A stretch of 64,000 bases of DNA from an uncultured bacterium (GTDB taxonomy: Bacteria > Bacillota > Clostridia > Oscillospirales > Ruminococcaceae): assembly GCA_905215965.1 (NCBI GenBank), contig CAJMSD010000013.1, forward strand, positions 7,179-71,178, read 5' to 3'. The notes beneath the pieces were generated by a model, which was not told where the DNA came from, did no database searches, and saw only the letters and a list, made by a program, of their open reading frames with translations. The translations under genes and the position numbers were made by a program. The number at the start of each line of letters is the position of its first letter. Position 1 is the stretch's first letter. This document shows positions 23,692-34,800 of this stretch, one piece after another.

Positions 23692-26079
23692 TTATTCATT
23701 TGGAAAAGCGCTGATTGCTCCAAGAACAAATTTTTGTATGAGAACTGCATCGGCTACAGAATAGTTTCCGTCTTGATTAACGTCTGCTGCTTTTTCAGCG
23801 GTTATATCTGAAAATTCATCGCTGATAAGACCTTTTTTAGCAAGAACTACGTCACAACTGTTGACATATCCGTCTGAATTGATATCGCCGAGAATGTAAT
23901 TTGCGCTGACAATATCCTCTTCGCTTGTAAGCGAAACAAGATAGGTGAGGGGAGAGTTCCAATAAATTGTGACCTCATTAGTAGAATAGCTTTCAGAGTT
24001 ATCAACATAGCGCTTTGCGGCAGGAAGATCCTGACAATATGCTTTAGCAGCGCTGTCTTCAAGACTTTGGTTAACACCGCCAACAAGCATTCCCTTCATT
24101 GCCTTTCCAACAACCATAGATGGTCTATGGTGAGGATTTTCAGGTGAAACTGTTCCATATCCTGTAAAGAAGCATTCTCCAACGGGATTTGTTCCAAGTA
24201 GATAATTCAGCTGAGCATTTGCGGCGTCAAGGTAGCTTGAATCTCCGGTAACTTTGTAAGCTGCACCGAGTATTATTCCGGCATTTGCAACTGTCATGTT
24301 GCTTCCCCAGTTGTAAGTTGTAATTGCAACTCCGTAAGGAGAATTTGAGGAAATTTTGGCAAAGCTGTCTGCCTGAGAAACAATCGCACTTTTGGCATTT
24401 TTATAAATGGCAGAATCCTTGCTGATGTTTTCTGCGGTAAGAATAGCCAAGTTGCCGTAATCGCCTACGGTAGACCAATCAAGTCCTTTTAAAGCTGTCA
24501 TATTATTCAAAGCCGTTTCATATTTGCTGTTTCCGGTTGCACGGTAGAGCTGAGCTGCTGCCCAATAGCGCTCGTCTCTGTCAGATTTGTCGCCATAATC
24601 GCCTGTTGTGATATCTTCCGGATTTTTAAATATCAAGTTTGGGTTGGCTTCAAGGAAGCTCCAGGCTCTTTCGGCGCGTTCAAGACAGTTATTGGCAAAA
24701 TCTGCGTCTATATCCTTATAAAATTCATAAGCAAGAGCCATTGAAGCACAGAAGTCGGCTGTTGCGGTCGTTGAAATCGGAGTAACGATCAGCGGAGCAG
24801 TTTCACTTTCCGGAGAAACATATCCGGGGAAATTCTCGCAAGTGACCTTATGATAAACGGCACCGTCGTCACGCTGCATTTTCATCATCCATTCAAGTTC
24901 ATAGCGTGCTTCGTCAAGAATATCAGGTGTACCGTTTCCGCTTTGTGGAGTGCCGATATTGTCACTGAAAATTTCAGGATTTGCCTCGTAAGCGTAAAGC
25001 AGATCGGCAATAGTTTTAGCAGCAGGAACGATGTATCTACCGTAATCGCCTGCATCGTGCCAGCCTCCTGAAACGTCTATTTTGTCATTTGTGCCGTAAA
25101 TTGTTGCCATACCTGTGTGGCAGGCAGGGTGGCTGAATTCGCTGTCCGTTACAGCTTCTCCGCAACGCTGCAAATAGAGCATTCTTATGCTGTCATCGAG
25201 AAGATCGGAGTAAATGCTGTCGGAAATTTCAAATGTGTAAGAGTTATCAAGATCACCGCAGGAGATATAATATTTTCCGGGCGTTGTAACGGCAGAAAAA
25301 TCTCCGGTTTTATTTGTTTCTCCGGCTGATGAATTGCTGATACTGCCCGAGAGAACTCCTGTGTAAGCAATCTGGTTTGTATCTGCGTTTACGACGGAGA
25401 AATTGCTCTGATCATCTGCTCCTCTAAAAACGGCAGTCTTTTTGCTGTCGCATTTGTATCCGACCTGATTTGTTAAAATAGGTGATTCATATGGTCGGTT
25501 AGCGGAATAATCGACCTTGCTGTCGTCGACGAGTTCAAGTGAAACATTGTCGATATATATCTTATGCTCAGGAAGAACGCCTTCATGCGTTGTCTGAATA
25601 CCGCAGTTAAAGACGAGTTTAGACATAATATCAGTTTCAGATGTCATCGTAAATTCGTAATCGACAGTCTGAGGTGTGGAGGTAAGCTGCAAACCCTTCC
25701 ATGTATAAGCCTGATATGTTCCGCCGTTCTGTTGGATCATTGCTTCAATATATCTGTCTGTAGTGGAGGAAATATCGTATTTGATGCGATATACGCCGTT
25801 TTGATAAAGCGGCACGATATCATAATATACCTGAACGGCATAATTGACTTTGCCGACATTGCTTACCGTAAGTGCAAGGCTTCCGTTTTCAGTTCCTAAC
25901 GAACATACCCCGCCGCTTTCTTTATATGTGCCCCAACCAGATGTTCCGTAATCAAAAGTTGAATTGCTGATAATGTTTGTGGCTGCGGAAACTGCAGTAG
26001 GTACAGCAGGTATAGACAATGCCATTACAGAACAGGCAGCAATTGCCGCTGCGAGCCTTTTAAATTTTTTTGATTTCAT
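23692..26079 (-). CDS. Dockerin-bearing GH9 cellulase with CBM4-like module
   Basis: This secreted endoglucanase is about 795 residues. Its modules are a signal peptide (1-33), a CBM4/9-type beta-sandwich (about 35-190), a cellulase N-terminal Ig-like domain (about 198-295), the GH9 (alpha/alpha)6 catalytic domain (about 300-720) with 'GGWHDAGDYGRY' (catalytic aspartates), 'PHHRPS' and 'WNSPLTYL', and a type I dockerin (about 730-795) with two Ca2+ loops (GDINSDGYVNS and DVNQDGNYSVAD). It cleaves beta-1,4-glucan, and the dockerin would dock it to a cohesin scaffold. ATG 26079 is preferred over 26085 on ribosome-site spacing. It shares a locus with an AraC regulator and a GH43 enzyme. Confidence 0.93.
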   Translation of the reverse strand: MKSKKFKRLAAAIAACSVMALSIPAVPTAVSAATNIISNSTFDYGTSGWGTYKESGGVCSLGTENGSLALTVSNVGKVNYAVQVYYDIVPLYQNGVYRIKYDISSTTDRYIEAMIQQNGGTYQAYTWKGLQLTSTPQTVDYEFTMTSETDIMSKLVFNCGIQTTHEGVLPEHKIYIDNVSLELVDDSKVDYSANRPYESPILTNQVGYKCDSKKTAVFRGADDQSNFSVVNADTNQIAYTGVLSGSISNSSAGETNKTGDFSAVTTPGKYYISCGDLDNSYTFEISDSIYSDLLDDSIRMLYLQRCGEAVTDSEFSHPACHTGMATIYGTNDKIDVSGGWHDAGDYGRYIVPAAKTIADLLYAYEANPEIFSDNIGTPQSGNGTPDILDEARYELEWMMKMQRDDGAVYHKVTCENFPGYVSPESETAPLIVTPISTTATADFCASMALAYEFYKDIDADFANNCLERAERAWSFLEANPNLIFKNPEDITTGDYGDKSDRDERYWAAAQLYRATGNSKYETALNNMTALKGLDWSTVGDYGNLAILTAENISKDSAIYKNAKSAIVSQADSFAKISSNSPYGVAITTYNWGSNMTVANAGIILGAAYKVTGDSSYLDAANAQLNYLLGTNPVGECFFTGYGTVSPENPHHRPSMVVGKAMKGMLVGGVNQSLEDSAAKAYCQDLPAAKRYVDNSESYSTNEVTIYWNSPLTYLVSLTSEEDIVSANYILGDINSDGYVNSCDVVLAKKGLISDEFSDITAEKAADVNQDGNYSVADAVLIQKFVLGAISAFPNE

Positions 26080-26223
26080 AATCATTACCCTCTCAATAAT
26101 TTTTTGTACGAGATCTGTTTTAAGATCACATACAGCTTTTTTATTATAATAGTACAGAATTATTTATGAAAAGTATACAATTTTTATGACAAAAATGGTA
26201 AAATCATGACATGCATAAAAGAA

Positions 26224-26249
26224 ACAGACCACTCTATTCAGTGGTCTGT
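26224..26249 (-). terminator. Terminator overlapping the araC-type stop codon
   Basis: ACAGACCAC (26224-26232) pairs with GTGGTCTGT (26241-26249), followed on the minus strand by TTTCTTTT. The stop codon of the regulator lies inside the stem. Confidence 0.8.
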
Positions 26250-26998
26250 ATAATTGAGATATTGTATTGTTTTTTATATTTTTTTGGAGTTGTTCCCGTA
26301 TGTTTTTTGAATATTTTTATAAAGTAGCTTTGAGAGCTGAATCCAAGCAGATTACTTATTTCGGTATCGGTATATTCGGTATAGAGCAGAAGAGATGCAG
26401 CTTCTTCAATTTTGATTTTATTCACATATTCTCCAAAAGCAGTTCCGGTTTCTTTTTTGAAGAGTCTTGAAAGATAGGATGTGCTTATTTTAAGATGCTC
26501 TGCGGTTTCTTCAAGGGAAATATGATTATGAAGATGACAGATTATATAGTCTATAGCACGTACTATTTGCTTTGAGTAAACTCCATTAAGCTTTATTTGA
26601 CGCATTTTATTTGTGTATTCCTCGATCATTTCAATGTGAACTGCACGAATTTCACTTTCAGTTTTGCATTTATCCGTTTTCATGATATAAAAATCACTGA
26701 GATTATATGATTCTTCAGGAGTCATTCCGCCATTGATGCAATATCTAGCGATTATTGCGGCAAGAACTACCATGTGATATTTCAGATTACGCAGAAAATC
26801 CTCGCTTAATATTCCGCAGCCCTCGCAGCAAAGCGGTTTCATAAATACTTTTACAAGCTCCATATTGCCTGAACAGATACTTTCATAAAAGGCAACTTCG
26901 CGGTCGAAAGAAGCGTGTTCAAAATCGTCTTCATGCTTTGTAAACAAATGCTCAGCAATTTTTCTTTTTGTATCAAAACTTACCATATCGCAATACAC
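26234..26998 (-). CDS. AraC-family transcriptional regulator
   Basis: This 254-residue protein has an AraC/XylS double helix-turn-helix in residues about 155-250: 'ISLEETAEHLKISTSYLSRLFKKETG' then 'TEISNLLGFSSQSYFIKIFKKHTGTTPKKYK' (short blocks of one domain). The N-terminal 150 residues are a helical sensory part with a Cys pair (CCEGCG). Its position between two dockerin glycosidases suggests control of plant-polysaccharide genes. The start at GTG 26998 has a weak ribosome site, and ATG 26986 is possible. Confidence 0.88.
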   Translation of the reverse strand: MYCDMVSFDTKRKIAEHLFTKHEDDFEHASFDREVAFYESICSGNMELVKVFMKPLCCEGCGILSEDFLRNLKYHMVVLAAIIARYCINGGMTPEESYNLSDFYIMKTDKCKTESEIRAVHIEMIEEYTNKMRQIKLNGVYSKQIVRAIDYIICHLHNHISLEETAEHLKISTSYLSRLFKKETGTAFGEYVNKIKIEEAASLLLYTEYTDTEISNLLGFSSQSYFIKIFKKHTGTTPKKYKKQYNISIIQTTE

Positions 26999-27046
26999 CG
27001 CCTTTTTTCATATTAACGTGGCTTTTAGCTTGTCAAATAAATTCTA

Positions 27047-29791
27047 TTATTGAGTCAGTAATCGTCTCATTAAACATAAATCAAATACGTTAAGCATTTC
27101 ATCTTCATATAGATCTCCTGCTTTCCAATCTGCAAGAATTGTATCTGGTGCAGCAAGCAGCCATTTTTGAAGCAGAACAGCATCGGCAACCGAAAAATTA
27201 CCGTCGGCATTTACATCGCCAATTACTTTTTTTGAAGCGGCAGGTTCAAGGATAAATTTCTGACCGTTTCCGCCCCAGTAATTCCACTGGCAGATATTTG
27301 CTCCGTCTTCCAGACTGATGCCGTACACGTCCGCACAGGATTTTCCTTCGGAGATCTCACTTAGCAGAGTATAAGAACCGTCTGCATTGCAGTAAAGCCG
27401 GAATTTTTGTGCATTGGTACCGGAAATTTCTGCAAGAGAAATGTTTGCACCGTCCTCTGCCGAATCGTTTTCTATGGTCAAAGCTTTGCCGTTTTCTTCT
27501 TGAATCAGATAAGTGCCGTCCGACTGACTTGTAATAGTCCATGTCATTTCTGTACTCTGTACAACGTTATCTTCTGATGCAGCAAGAAATAAATTGCTGT
27601 TCAGATTACGAATGGTGTATGTGCCGTCCGTTACAGTGGGACAGATCGGAGCAATTTTCCACATCTGACACGCGCCGCGCCAGTAATTCCACTGGTGAAT
27701 AACGCCGCCGTTTTCCTCAGACCAACCGTATACGTCCAATCCTGATTTGCCGTCGGAGCATTTTGAAACGATACCATAAAACGCACCGTCCTGCACGATA
27801 CGAAACAGCTGATTATCCGAACCGTTATAGGTTTGCAGCGTGACATTCAGACCGTCCGAGGCATCATTTCCGTCAATACCGATACATTTTGACTCGTCCT
27901 TCATTGATAGAATTTTGCAGTAAGTGTCATCCATGGCAACAAAACGCCATTCCTGATGACTGCCTCCTGTGAAAGTCCACTGCTGGATCTGCGTACCGTC
28001 TGCTGTATCTCCTCCTGTCAAATCAAGTGCTTTGCCACTGAATTTGCTTGTGATAGAATAGGGGACACCGCTGAGCAGCTCCGTTCCCGGAAGTTTTACG
28101 GCTGCACCTGTGCCTTGAACACTTTCTTTGTTGTAGACAAGCTTACTGCTTGCGTTTGTGGAATCCTTCATATCTTCCGAGAAATCATACGCAGCTTTTT
28201 TGCTTCCCCAGACACAAGTGTTGTTTCCTGTTGCGGTAAATGTCATTTTTTGTGTCATTTCTGTAGATTCGTCCGCCTGAACAAGAAAGCTTCCCTTATA
28301 AGTAACACCGTTATAAGTGAATGTCATATTTGCCGAGCCTTCCTCCATTGTCCAGCTTCCGGCGATGTCTCCGGTTACTGAGCCGTCGGCATTAAGAACG
28401 ATATTCTGAGAAAATGCCACCTCGGCATTATCACCGCTGGTAGTCTGGTCGGCAATGATATTTTGATTCAGCTTGTGGAAAATGAATTCATACTCTCCGG
28501 TAACGGCAGCCTCGGTATGTCCCACAGAAGATACTTCTTCGCCCGGAATATATTCATACGGAGCTGCAACAGGCCAGCCGTCGGCATTCATGATAAGTTG
28601 ATGAACTCGGACTTCATGGAAACCGTAATTGTCATTGAATTTGTTATGGTAGATCACAAACAATTTTCCGTCATCATCCATGAGAACCGAATTATGTCCC
28701 TGCGCTTTATTCGGACGATCGTTGCAGTTCCATTGATAATTGCTCATAAGGCGCATTCCTACACTTCCGCCAATGTTATCGCCGCCTTGCGTGTAAATTG
28801 CTGAGTTGCCGTTTTGATCCACATACGGTCCTGTTGGGGAGCTGCTTCTGAAAATACGCATATTGTATCCGCCGTCGTTGTTAAAGCAGCCATAAGACAC
28901 AAATAAATAATAGTAACCTTTACCTGTGTTCGGATCTTCCATATATTCAATATAAGGACCTTCGCCTGAAACCCAATGTCCGCCTGCCGCCTTGATACCC
29001 ATGTAGGCGTCAGAAACGTCGGTAACGGTATCATATTTTACAGTGTAATCGCGCAAACCTGTATCCTCGTCCAGATCAAGCATAAAAAGTCCGCCGAACC
29101 AAGAACCGTATATCATCCACAAAGAACCGTTTTCATCATAGAAAACCGCAGGATCAATTGCATTTGTTCCGTAATTTGCGTTCCATTCGCCATTGCTGTC
29201 CAGATAACGGGAGATGTCAGGATTATCACCAAGCACTTTTGGCACGTCAGTTTTGGTGTAATTAAAAGTATCTGTGTTGTTGAATCCGGAATAAACGATG
29301 GTATCTGCATAGGTGTATGGACCGTCAATATTATCCGCGGTACACATAACAACGGAAGATTTCCAGTTGTCACCGTTAATACTGAGGTACATACAATATT
29401 TCCCCATAGATTCATTGTAGATAACATCAGGCGCCCAGAGATTTCCAGACAAGTCATAATTGGCATTGGACGGAGACGACCATGCGGCAGGTACAGCTAA
29501 GTCGGTATAGATGTCATTAAAAAAGGTGGTGTTTTTAGTGCCGGCACTGGAATTGGCTGAGGGTGTCCAATTGACAAGATCTGTAGATCTTGCTGCTCCA
29601 AGATGCGAGCCGATGATATAATAGCTGCCATCATCAAGCTTCACAATGGAAGGATCATGCACGGCTACACGAGTTTTGTTTGAAGCTGCGTCTGACCTTA
29701 TACTCAGTTCCGGGCTTACACGAGAGGAAAAAAAGAGCATAGTTCCCGAAAGGATAAAGGCAGCAGCATTCCGAAAAATACTTTTTTTCAT
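27047..29791 (-). CDS. Dockerin-bearing GH43 arabinanase with two ricin-type lectin modules
   Basis: This secreted protein of 914 residues has a signal peptide (1-36) and a GH43 five-bladed propeller (about 40-345) with its three acidic residues in 'VHDPSIVK', 'NAIDPAVF' and 'SGEGPYI'. Next is a beta-sandwich C-terminal domain of the arabinanase type (about 430-560), two R-type lectin (CBM13) modules (about 575-705 and 710-845, with repeated Q-x-W signatures 'QQWTF' and 'HQWNYW'), and a dockerin (about 850-914, GDVNADGNFSVADA and DLYEDEMLNVFD). Substrate is most likely alpha-1,5-arabinan. The second dockerin loop (GDLYEDEMLNVFD) is degenerate. It sits upstream of the AraC regulator on the same strand. 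Confidence 0.93.
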   Translation of the reverse strand: MKKSIFRNAAAFILSGTMLFFSSRVSPELSIRSDAASNKTRVAVHDPSIVKLDDGSYYIIGSHLGAARSTDLVNWTPSANSSAGTKNTTFFNDIYTDLAVPAAWSSPSNANYDLSGNLWAPDVIYNESMGKYCMYLSINGDNWKSSVVMCTADNIDGPYTYADTIVYSGFNNTDTFNYTKTDVPKVLGDNPDISRYLDSNGEWNANYGTNAIDPAVFYDENGSLWMIYGSWFGGLFMLDLDEDTGLRDYTVKYDTVTDVSDAYMGIKAAGGHWVSGEGPYIEYMEDPNTGKGYYYLFVSYGCFNNDGGYNMRIFRSSSPTGPYVDQNGNSAIYTQGGDNIGGSVGMRLMSNYQWNCNDRPNKAQGHNSVLMDDDGKLFVIYHNKFNDNYGFHEVRVHQLIMNADGWPVAAPYEYIPGEEVSSVGHTEAAVTGEYEFIFHKLNQNIIADQTTSGDNAEVAFSQNIVLNADGSVTGDIAGSWTMEEGSANMTFTYNGVTYKGSFLVQADESTEMTQKMTFTATGNNTCVWGSKKAAYDFSEDMKDSTNASSKLVYNKESVQGTGAAVKLPGTELLSGVPYSITSKFSGKALDLTGGDTADGTQIQQWTFTGGSHQEWRFVAMDDTYCKILSMKDESKCIGIDGNDASDGLNVTLQTYNGSDNQLFRIVQDGAFYGIVSKCSDGKSGLDVYGWSEENGGVIHQWNYWRGACQMWKIAPICPTVTDGTYTIRNLNSNLFLAASEDNVVQSTEMTWTITSQSDGTYLIQEENGKALTIENDSAEDGANISLAEISGTNAQKFRLYCNADGSYTLLSEISEGKSCADVYGISLEDGANICQWNYWGGNGQKFILEPAASKKVIGDVNADGNFSVADAVLLQKWLLAAPDTILADWKAGDLYEDEMLNVFDLCLMRRLLTQ

Positions 29792-29887
29792 AAGATAACT
29801 CCTTTAAAATAATACTGCTGTGTTAAGTTAATTCAAGCTGATAGCGTGTCTTTGATGCTATTTACACGTTTTGCTTTAATATTTTTT

Positions 29888-29916
29888 ATTATACATTTTC
29901 TTTTAAAATATGTCAA
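29888..29916 (-). promoter_or_regulatory. Promoter of the GH43 gene
   Basis: Consensus TTGACA (29911-29916) and TATAAT (29888-29893) are 17 bp apart on the minus strand. The roughly 90-nt leader contains a GATAGC/GCTATC hairpin. The rest of 29917-30029 shows no gene. Confidence 0.75.
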
Positions 29917-30029
29917 TAGAAAGATGAATCATAATAATGATATTATTATTCATGGTTGATCTAATGTAATGAAGGATTTTATAATTTATGTCTTCATTTG
30001 CGCGGCTCACACGAGCACGTTCATTTTTC

Positions 30030-30058
30030 TTGACATTACTTTTGAAATATGGCATAAT
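30030..30058 (+). promoter_or_regulatory. Promoter of the AT-rich orphan genes
   Basis: TTGACA (30030-30035) and CATAAT (30053-30058) have a 17-bp spacer, 50 bp upstream of the 30111 frame. Confidence 0.55.
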
Positions 30059-30110
30059 GTAAATAGAGATAAAGACGACAATTTTTAAGTAAGAGTTGGA
30101 ATGAATACAA

Positions 30111-30425
30111 ATGATGAAAGAATCAAATGCATTAAACTTGGAAAAAATATATCGACAATGTATAGAAGATGTTGCTATGGAAATATCTATAGATAAAATA
30201 TTTAGAGATAGATTATTAAATGCTTCATATGGTGAACAGTTGGAAATATCGCAAAGGACGGCAAACCATTGCAAACATTTAAATCATATCTTATCAAAAG
30301 GACTTGTATTTGTAGTTGAAAAGGTTTATGAGTGTACAGAAATGTTTGATAGCGACTTGACAATTTTTAAATTTTCGGCAAAAGATTTTCCTAATATAAC
30401 AAGGTATACTGGTAATAAAATTTAA
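30111..30425 (+). CDS. Hypothetical protein, AT-rich orphan
   Basis: This 104-residue helical protein ('EKIYRQCIEDVAMEISIDKIF') has no recognised domain, signal or membrane segment. Base composition is clearly more AT-rich than the flanking glycosidase genes. The ribosome site is weak and ATG 30114 is equally possible. It is preceded by a plausible promoter. It could be a recently acquired gene. Confidence 0.45.
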   Translation: MMKESNALNLEKIYRQCIEDVAMEISIDKIFRDRLLNASYGEQLEISQRTANHCKHLNHILSKGLVFVVEKVYECTEMFDSDLTIFKFSAKDFPNITRYTGNKI

Positions 30426-30558
30426 TAGTTCTCTTCTCAGTGAAATACTCACTGATTTGTATACAATAGTTTTGGGAAAACGTACTGAAAGCAATGAAGT
30501 TTATCTTATTGACCGTTCTATATAATTGTTTGGATAAGAATATAAAGAAAGTTAGGTA

Positions 30559-30996
30559 ATGAATTATATGAGTATGATTATTATCTGCCAATCCGATATT
30601 GATTTAACACGTTATGGGTTAAAGAACGCATATTCAGTTGGAATGACCAAAATAAATGAAATTGCAAAAACACTTGATTTTAAAGGCGAATTATGGTCAA
30701 ATGATGTGTTTTGTTGCTTGTATGATGAGAGCTGTAATTATTTAAATTCTTTTGATAAGAATAAAAGCTTTTCAGAAACGCCAATATTTTATTTTTTAAA
30801 TGAAATATTGGAAAAATGTGACAAAATAGCAGTTTTCTATTGTGAACCATCGACAGATATATCAACGTGGACAAGTTGCGACAGCAAGGAAATGTTTCTC
30901 ATAGAGATGGAAAAAGTTTTGAGAACTGACGGCATTATAAGGACAATTATTTTTGTAAATACAAAAAAGTATGTAATGCAGCAGCATGAAAGTTAG
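30559..30996 (+). CDS. Hypothetical protein, AT-rich orphan
   Basis: This 145-residue cytoplasmic protein has alternating strands and helices ('MIIICQSDIDLTRYGLKNA', 'KIAVFYCEPSTD', 'IRTIIFVN'), hinting at a small Rossmann-like alpha/beta fold. The family is not recognised. Start ATG 30559 or 30571. It is AT-rich like its neighbour at 30111, 133 bp upstream, and the two may be one transferred unit. Confidence 0.5.
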   Translation: MNYMSMIIICQSDIDLTRYGLKNAYSVGMTKINEIAKTLDFKGELWSNDVFCCLYDESCNYLNSFDKNKSFSETPIFYFLNEILEKCDKIAVFYCEPSTDISTWTSCDSKEMFLIEMEKVLRTDGIIRTIIFVNTKKYVMQQHES

Positions 30997-31052
30997 AGTA
31001 TCATTTATGATATAATTTTATAAAATGCTGATAAGCCATAAAGGAGACTGCT

Positions 31053-31625
31053 ATGAAAACCAAAGAAACAAAAACAAAAATTATTGCATCGCTTGTCGCT
31101 GCTGCGGTAACGGCTATATGTACATTAATAGCGTTCCTAACACCTTTGAATACGACAACCATGAAAATAGCCGGTTCGTTTGCATCAATTGTCGTAATAA
31201 GTCTGGCGGCATGGAAATTCCCAAAGCGATTTTATGTACTTGCAATGATATTTCACTTTTTTGCAGCATCGCTCGGCTCGGTAATTAATTTATACAGATA
31301 CGTCGGATTTTACGATAAATTCGTTCATTATCTGAGTGGGATCGTTCTTGCGGAGGCAGGAATGATAATAATAAATTACATCTTTGAAAAGCGCAGTCTA
31401 ATAAACGATACTGCCGTAAAGCTTTTGTTTTCGCTTTTCTTCTCGGCAGCCTGCGCAGGCTTCTGGGAAATATATGAGTTTACAGCAGACACGCTGATAA
31501 ATGCAAATATGCAGGGCGGAAATTTAAACACAATGGGAGATATAATTTCTGGCTCTCTTGGAGCATTAACATACAGTGCTGTCATGTATGCGTTTTACCG
31601 AAGAAAAAATAAAAAAGAATCATAA
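31053..31625 (+). CDS. Integral membrane protein, YjdF/DUF2238-like
   Basis: This 190-residue protein has about five membrane helices (roughly 10-30, 40-55, 62-82, 90-112, 122-140 and a last one at 165-183). The conserved segments 'YDKFVHYLSGIVLAEAG' and 'FWEIYEFTAD', followed by 'GNLNTMGDIISGSLGAL', match the DUF2238 pattern of His, Glu and Asp residues at the membrane face. It is preceded by AAAGGAG. The function of the family is unknown. Confidence 0.78.
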   Translation: MKTKETKTKIIASLVAAAVTAICTLIAFLTPLNTTTMKIAGSFASIVVISLAAWKFPKRFYVLAMIFHFFAASLGSVINLYRYVGFYDKFVHYLSGIVLAEAGMIIINYIFEKRSLINDTAVKLLFSLFFSAACAGFWEIYEFTADTLINANMQGGNLNTMGDIISGSLGALTYSAVMYAFYRRKNKKES

Positions 31626-31630
31626 GTATA

Positions 31631-31661
31631 AATGAGTTTGCCCTGCAAGCTCATTTTTTAT
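31631..31661 (+). terminator. Terminator after the membrane protein gene
   Basis: AATGAG..TTGC pairs with GCAA..CTCATT (31631-31655) and is followed by a T-run. It isolates the next gene. Confidence 0.75.
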
Positions 31662-31822
31662 TGAAAACGAATTCAACTGTTAATTATTTCTATATTTGGT
31701 ATTGAATTTAAGATTATTTTAAGATAGAAAGTCTATAATCTAAATAATTCAAATTGAATATTTGGTTCGGGTGGTCATGTATTATATATTCGAATCAAAA
31801 AAATTTATAAGGAGATTTTTAT

Positions 31823-34800
31823 ATGAAGACATCTATAAGAAAGATCTTTGCAGGCATTTCGTCAGCCTGTGTACTTGCTTCAGCGCTTCCCATATCTCCG
31901 CTGTTTCAGACATCTGCGGCTTCGTCAGTATTTACAGCCGGCGATGCCGATGAAAGCGGCGATGTAACGATTGACGACGTTGTTAAAATTCTTTGCCATG
32001 TTGCTGATTCTGCCAATAATACAATATCAGAGCAGGGACACGACAATGCGGACGTTTATCAGAGAGGTGACGGTCTCAGCGTTAACGATGCTGTTTCTGT
32101 TCAAAAATACCTTGCTCTTATAATCGACAGTCTTCCCGAATCGTATACCGAACCTATAAGCGAGCCGTCTTATATTCACCTTAAAACCTCATATATCACG
32201 ACCGAGGGAGATAACCTTGTTGTCAATGATAAAACTGTTACAATAACGGCTTCCGGCACATATTACGTTGACGGTGATATGACAGACGGTCAGATCATTG
32301 TTGATACTCCTGCCGAGGATATAAACGATGTTGAAATTATTCTTACGGATGTTTCCATGACAAGCAGCACTGCTCCGTGTATCTATTCTACGGCAGCTTC
32401 CGGAGCTGATAAAACAAAAATCACAGTAAACGGCGTGAATACTCTCACCGACACATCGGCAGCAGCATATACCGAAAGCGGAGTCATTTATGCAAATAAT
32501 AAGCTTACTATTACGAAGAACAGCACCGGTACGCTCAATATAAACAGTTCAATGAACGCCGGAATCAACAGCGAGAAGAAAATTAATCTCAACGGCGGTA
32601 TTATCAATGTCAATACGGCCGATCTCACTACAGATGCCGTTCTTGCAGGAGATGCTGATGCGATCAAGTCCGATAAGGATATTGAAATCGAAGGCTCTGT
32701 GATCAATATTGATTCATCGGCTGACGGTATAAAATCAGATGCCGGAGTTTACATAATGAGCGGCGATGTTGGCGTTAAGGCAGGAAACGACGCTGTTCAG
32801 GCTGCAACGGAAATTTCTGTTTCAGGAGGAAACGTAGCTGCTTGCGGCGACCGCGGTTTCCGTCTGGACGTAAACGGACTGCTTAATATTACAGGCGGTA
32901 CTGTTATCGCTACGGCTACAGATTATCAGGTAAACGGCAATGAAGTTATTGATATGAGCGGTTCTACTCAGACAATGATGCTCCTTGATATGGAAGCAGA
33001 GTGGAAGAAATCAAACGCTCTGACTATTGGAGATAAAACATACGAGCCGCTTAAAAAATACAATTACGTACTTATAAGCGATTCTTCTCTTGCAAGCAAC
33101 GGTAATTACAACGTTTACATTGCAGGACAGCAGGCTTGCCACAGCACCGATGCGGACGGCAACTTTGCAAACAGCGGTATTGCAACTCAGTATTATGCCG
33201 TTAAAGTTAAGGACGGGGGAGAAGTTGTTGTCGGCGACAACGTCGTTAAGACAATTGCATTCTCGGACAGCAGCGTTTCTCTGTTAAATGCATCGGGCGT
33301 TACGGTAGATGTTAATTCTGCTGAAAATGTCAGCGTAACAGACAATACATATGTAACTATCGAAAAGGCAGGAGACTATGAGGTCAGCGGTTCATGTGCC
33401 AATGGTCAGGTAAAGGTTTCTACAGATGATACACTTGAAGCTGCGGCTTATGTAACGCTCTCTCTTAACGGACTTACGCTCTCAAACAGCAATGTTGCTC
33501 CTATTTATGTTGAAAATGTAGGCGATGAGTGTGCAATATCCGCTAAAAACGGAACAGTAAGCACAATTTCGGACGGAACTTCTCATACAGATACATATGT
33601 AAACAGCGATAATGAAACTATCACGATCAACAGCGCTATATTTGCAAGAGACGACCTCAAGCTCAAGGGCAACGGAACTCTTATTGTAAACGGAAATACT
33701 GAGGACGGTATCGTCTGCAAGAACGACCTTAAGATCTGGAACGGAACAATAAATGTAACTGCCGTTGATGACGGAATCAGAGGCAACAGCTCCGTAAGGA
33801 TAGGCGATCCGGCTGACGTTGACTTCTCAGCGCTCAATGTAACAGTCAAAACTACTGCAAGCGGCGACGGAATCAAGTCAAACAGCACCGAGACAGGAAA
33901 AGGATATGTTACAATCAGCGGAGGAACCGTAAATATTGATTCGTATGCTGACGGAATTCAGGCTGAACAGGAATTTACCATGGACGGCGGAGATCTTACT
34001 ATCCATACATATCAAGGCTCTGAATATACAGGTTCGGGAAGCAGCGGCGGTTCAACAGGCGGTTGGGGCGGCCCGGGAATGGGCGACGGCAACAGCAATA
34101 AGGTCGATATAAGTGCTAAGGGAATTAAGGCTGTTGGTCTCTATGACGCGGCAGGAACAACATATCAGAGCGGTGGAAACCTCAATATCAACGGCGGTAC
34201 AATCAATATTGATTCATCTGATGACTGTCTGCACAGTGCCGGAAATCTGAACCTTTTCGGTGGAAATCTGACACTTGCTTCAGCAGACGACGGATGTCAT
34301 TCAGATTCAACGCTTACTATCGGAAACGGAAGCGCAGATACATTTGATGATATAAAGATTTATATTTCTAAGTGCTACGAGGGTATTGAAGGTATGAATA
34401 TTACGCAGAACAGCGGTTCTGTTATCGTAAATTCGACCGACGACGGTTATAACGCAGCAGGCGGTGCGGACGGTTCAGGCAATACTTCTGTCGGTCCTTG
34501 GGGACAAGGCGGAATGGGAGGTTCGTCAGGTAATTATTCTCTTAATTTAAACGGCGGTTTAGCTCTCGTAAATGCAACAGACGGCGATCATGACGGCTTT
34601 GATTCAAACGGCAGTCTTACAATTTCCGGCGGTTACGCAATTTCTAACGGAAACGAACCCTTTGACTCCGACGGCAATAAATCATATACCGGCGGTGTGT
34701 ATGTAATCAATAAAGGCTCAGGCGGCATGGGAGGAATGGGCGGAAGCGAGCTTCCGTCAACCGTAACAGCTTCCGCATCAATAAGCGCAGGAACAAGAAT

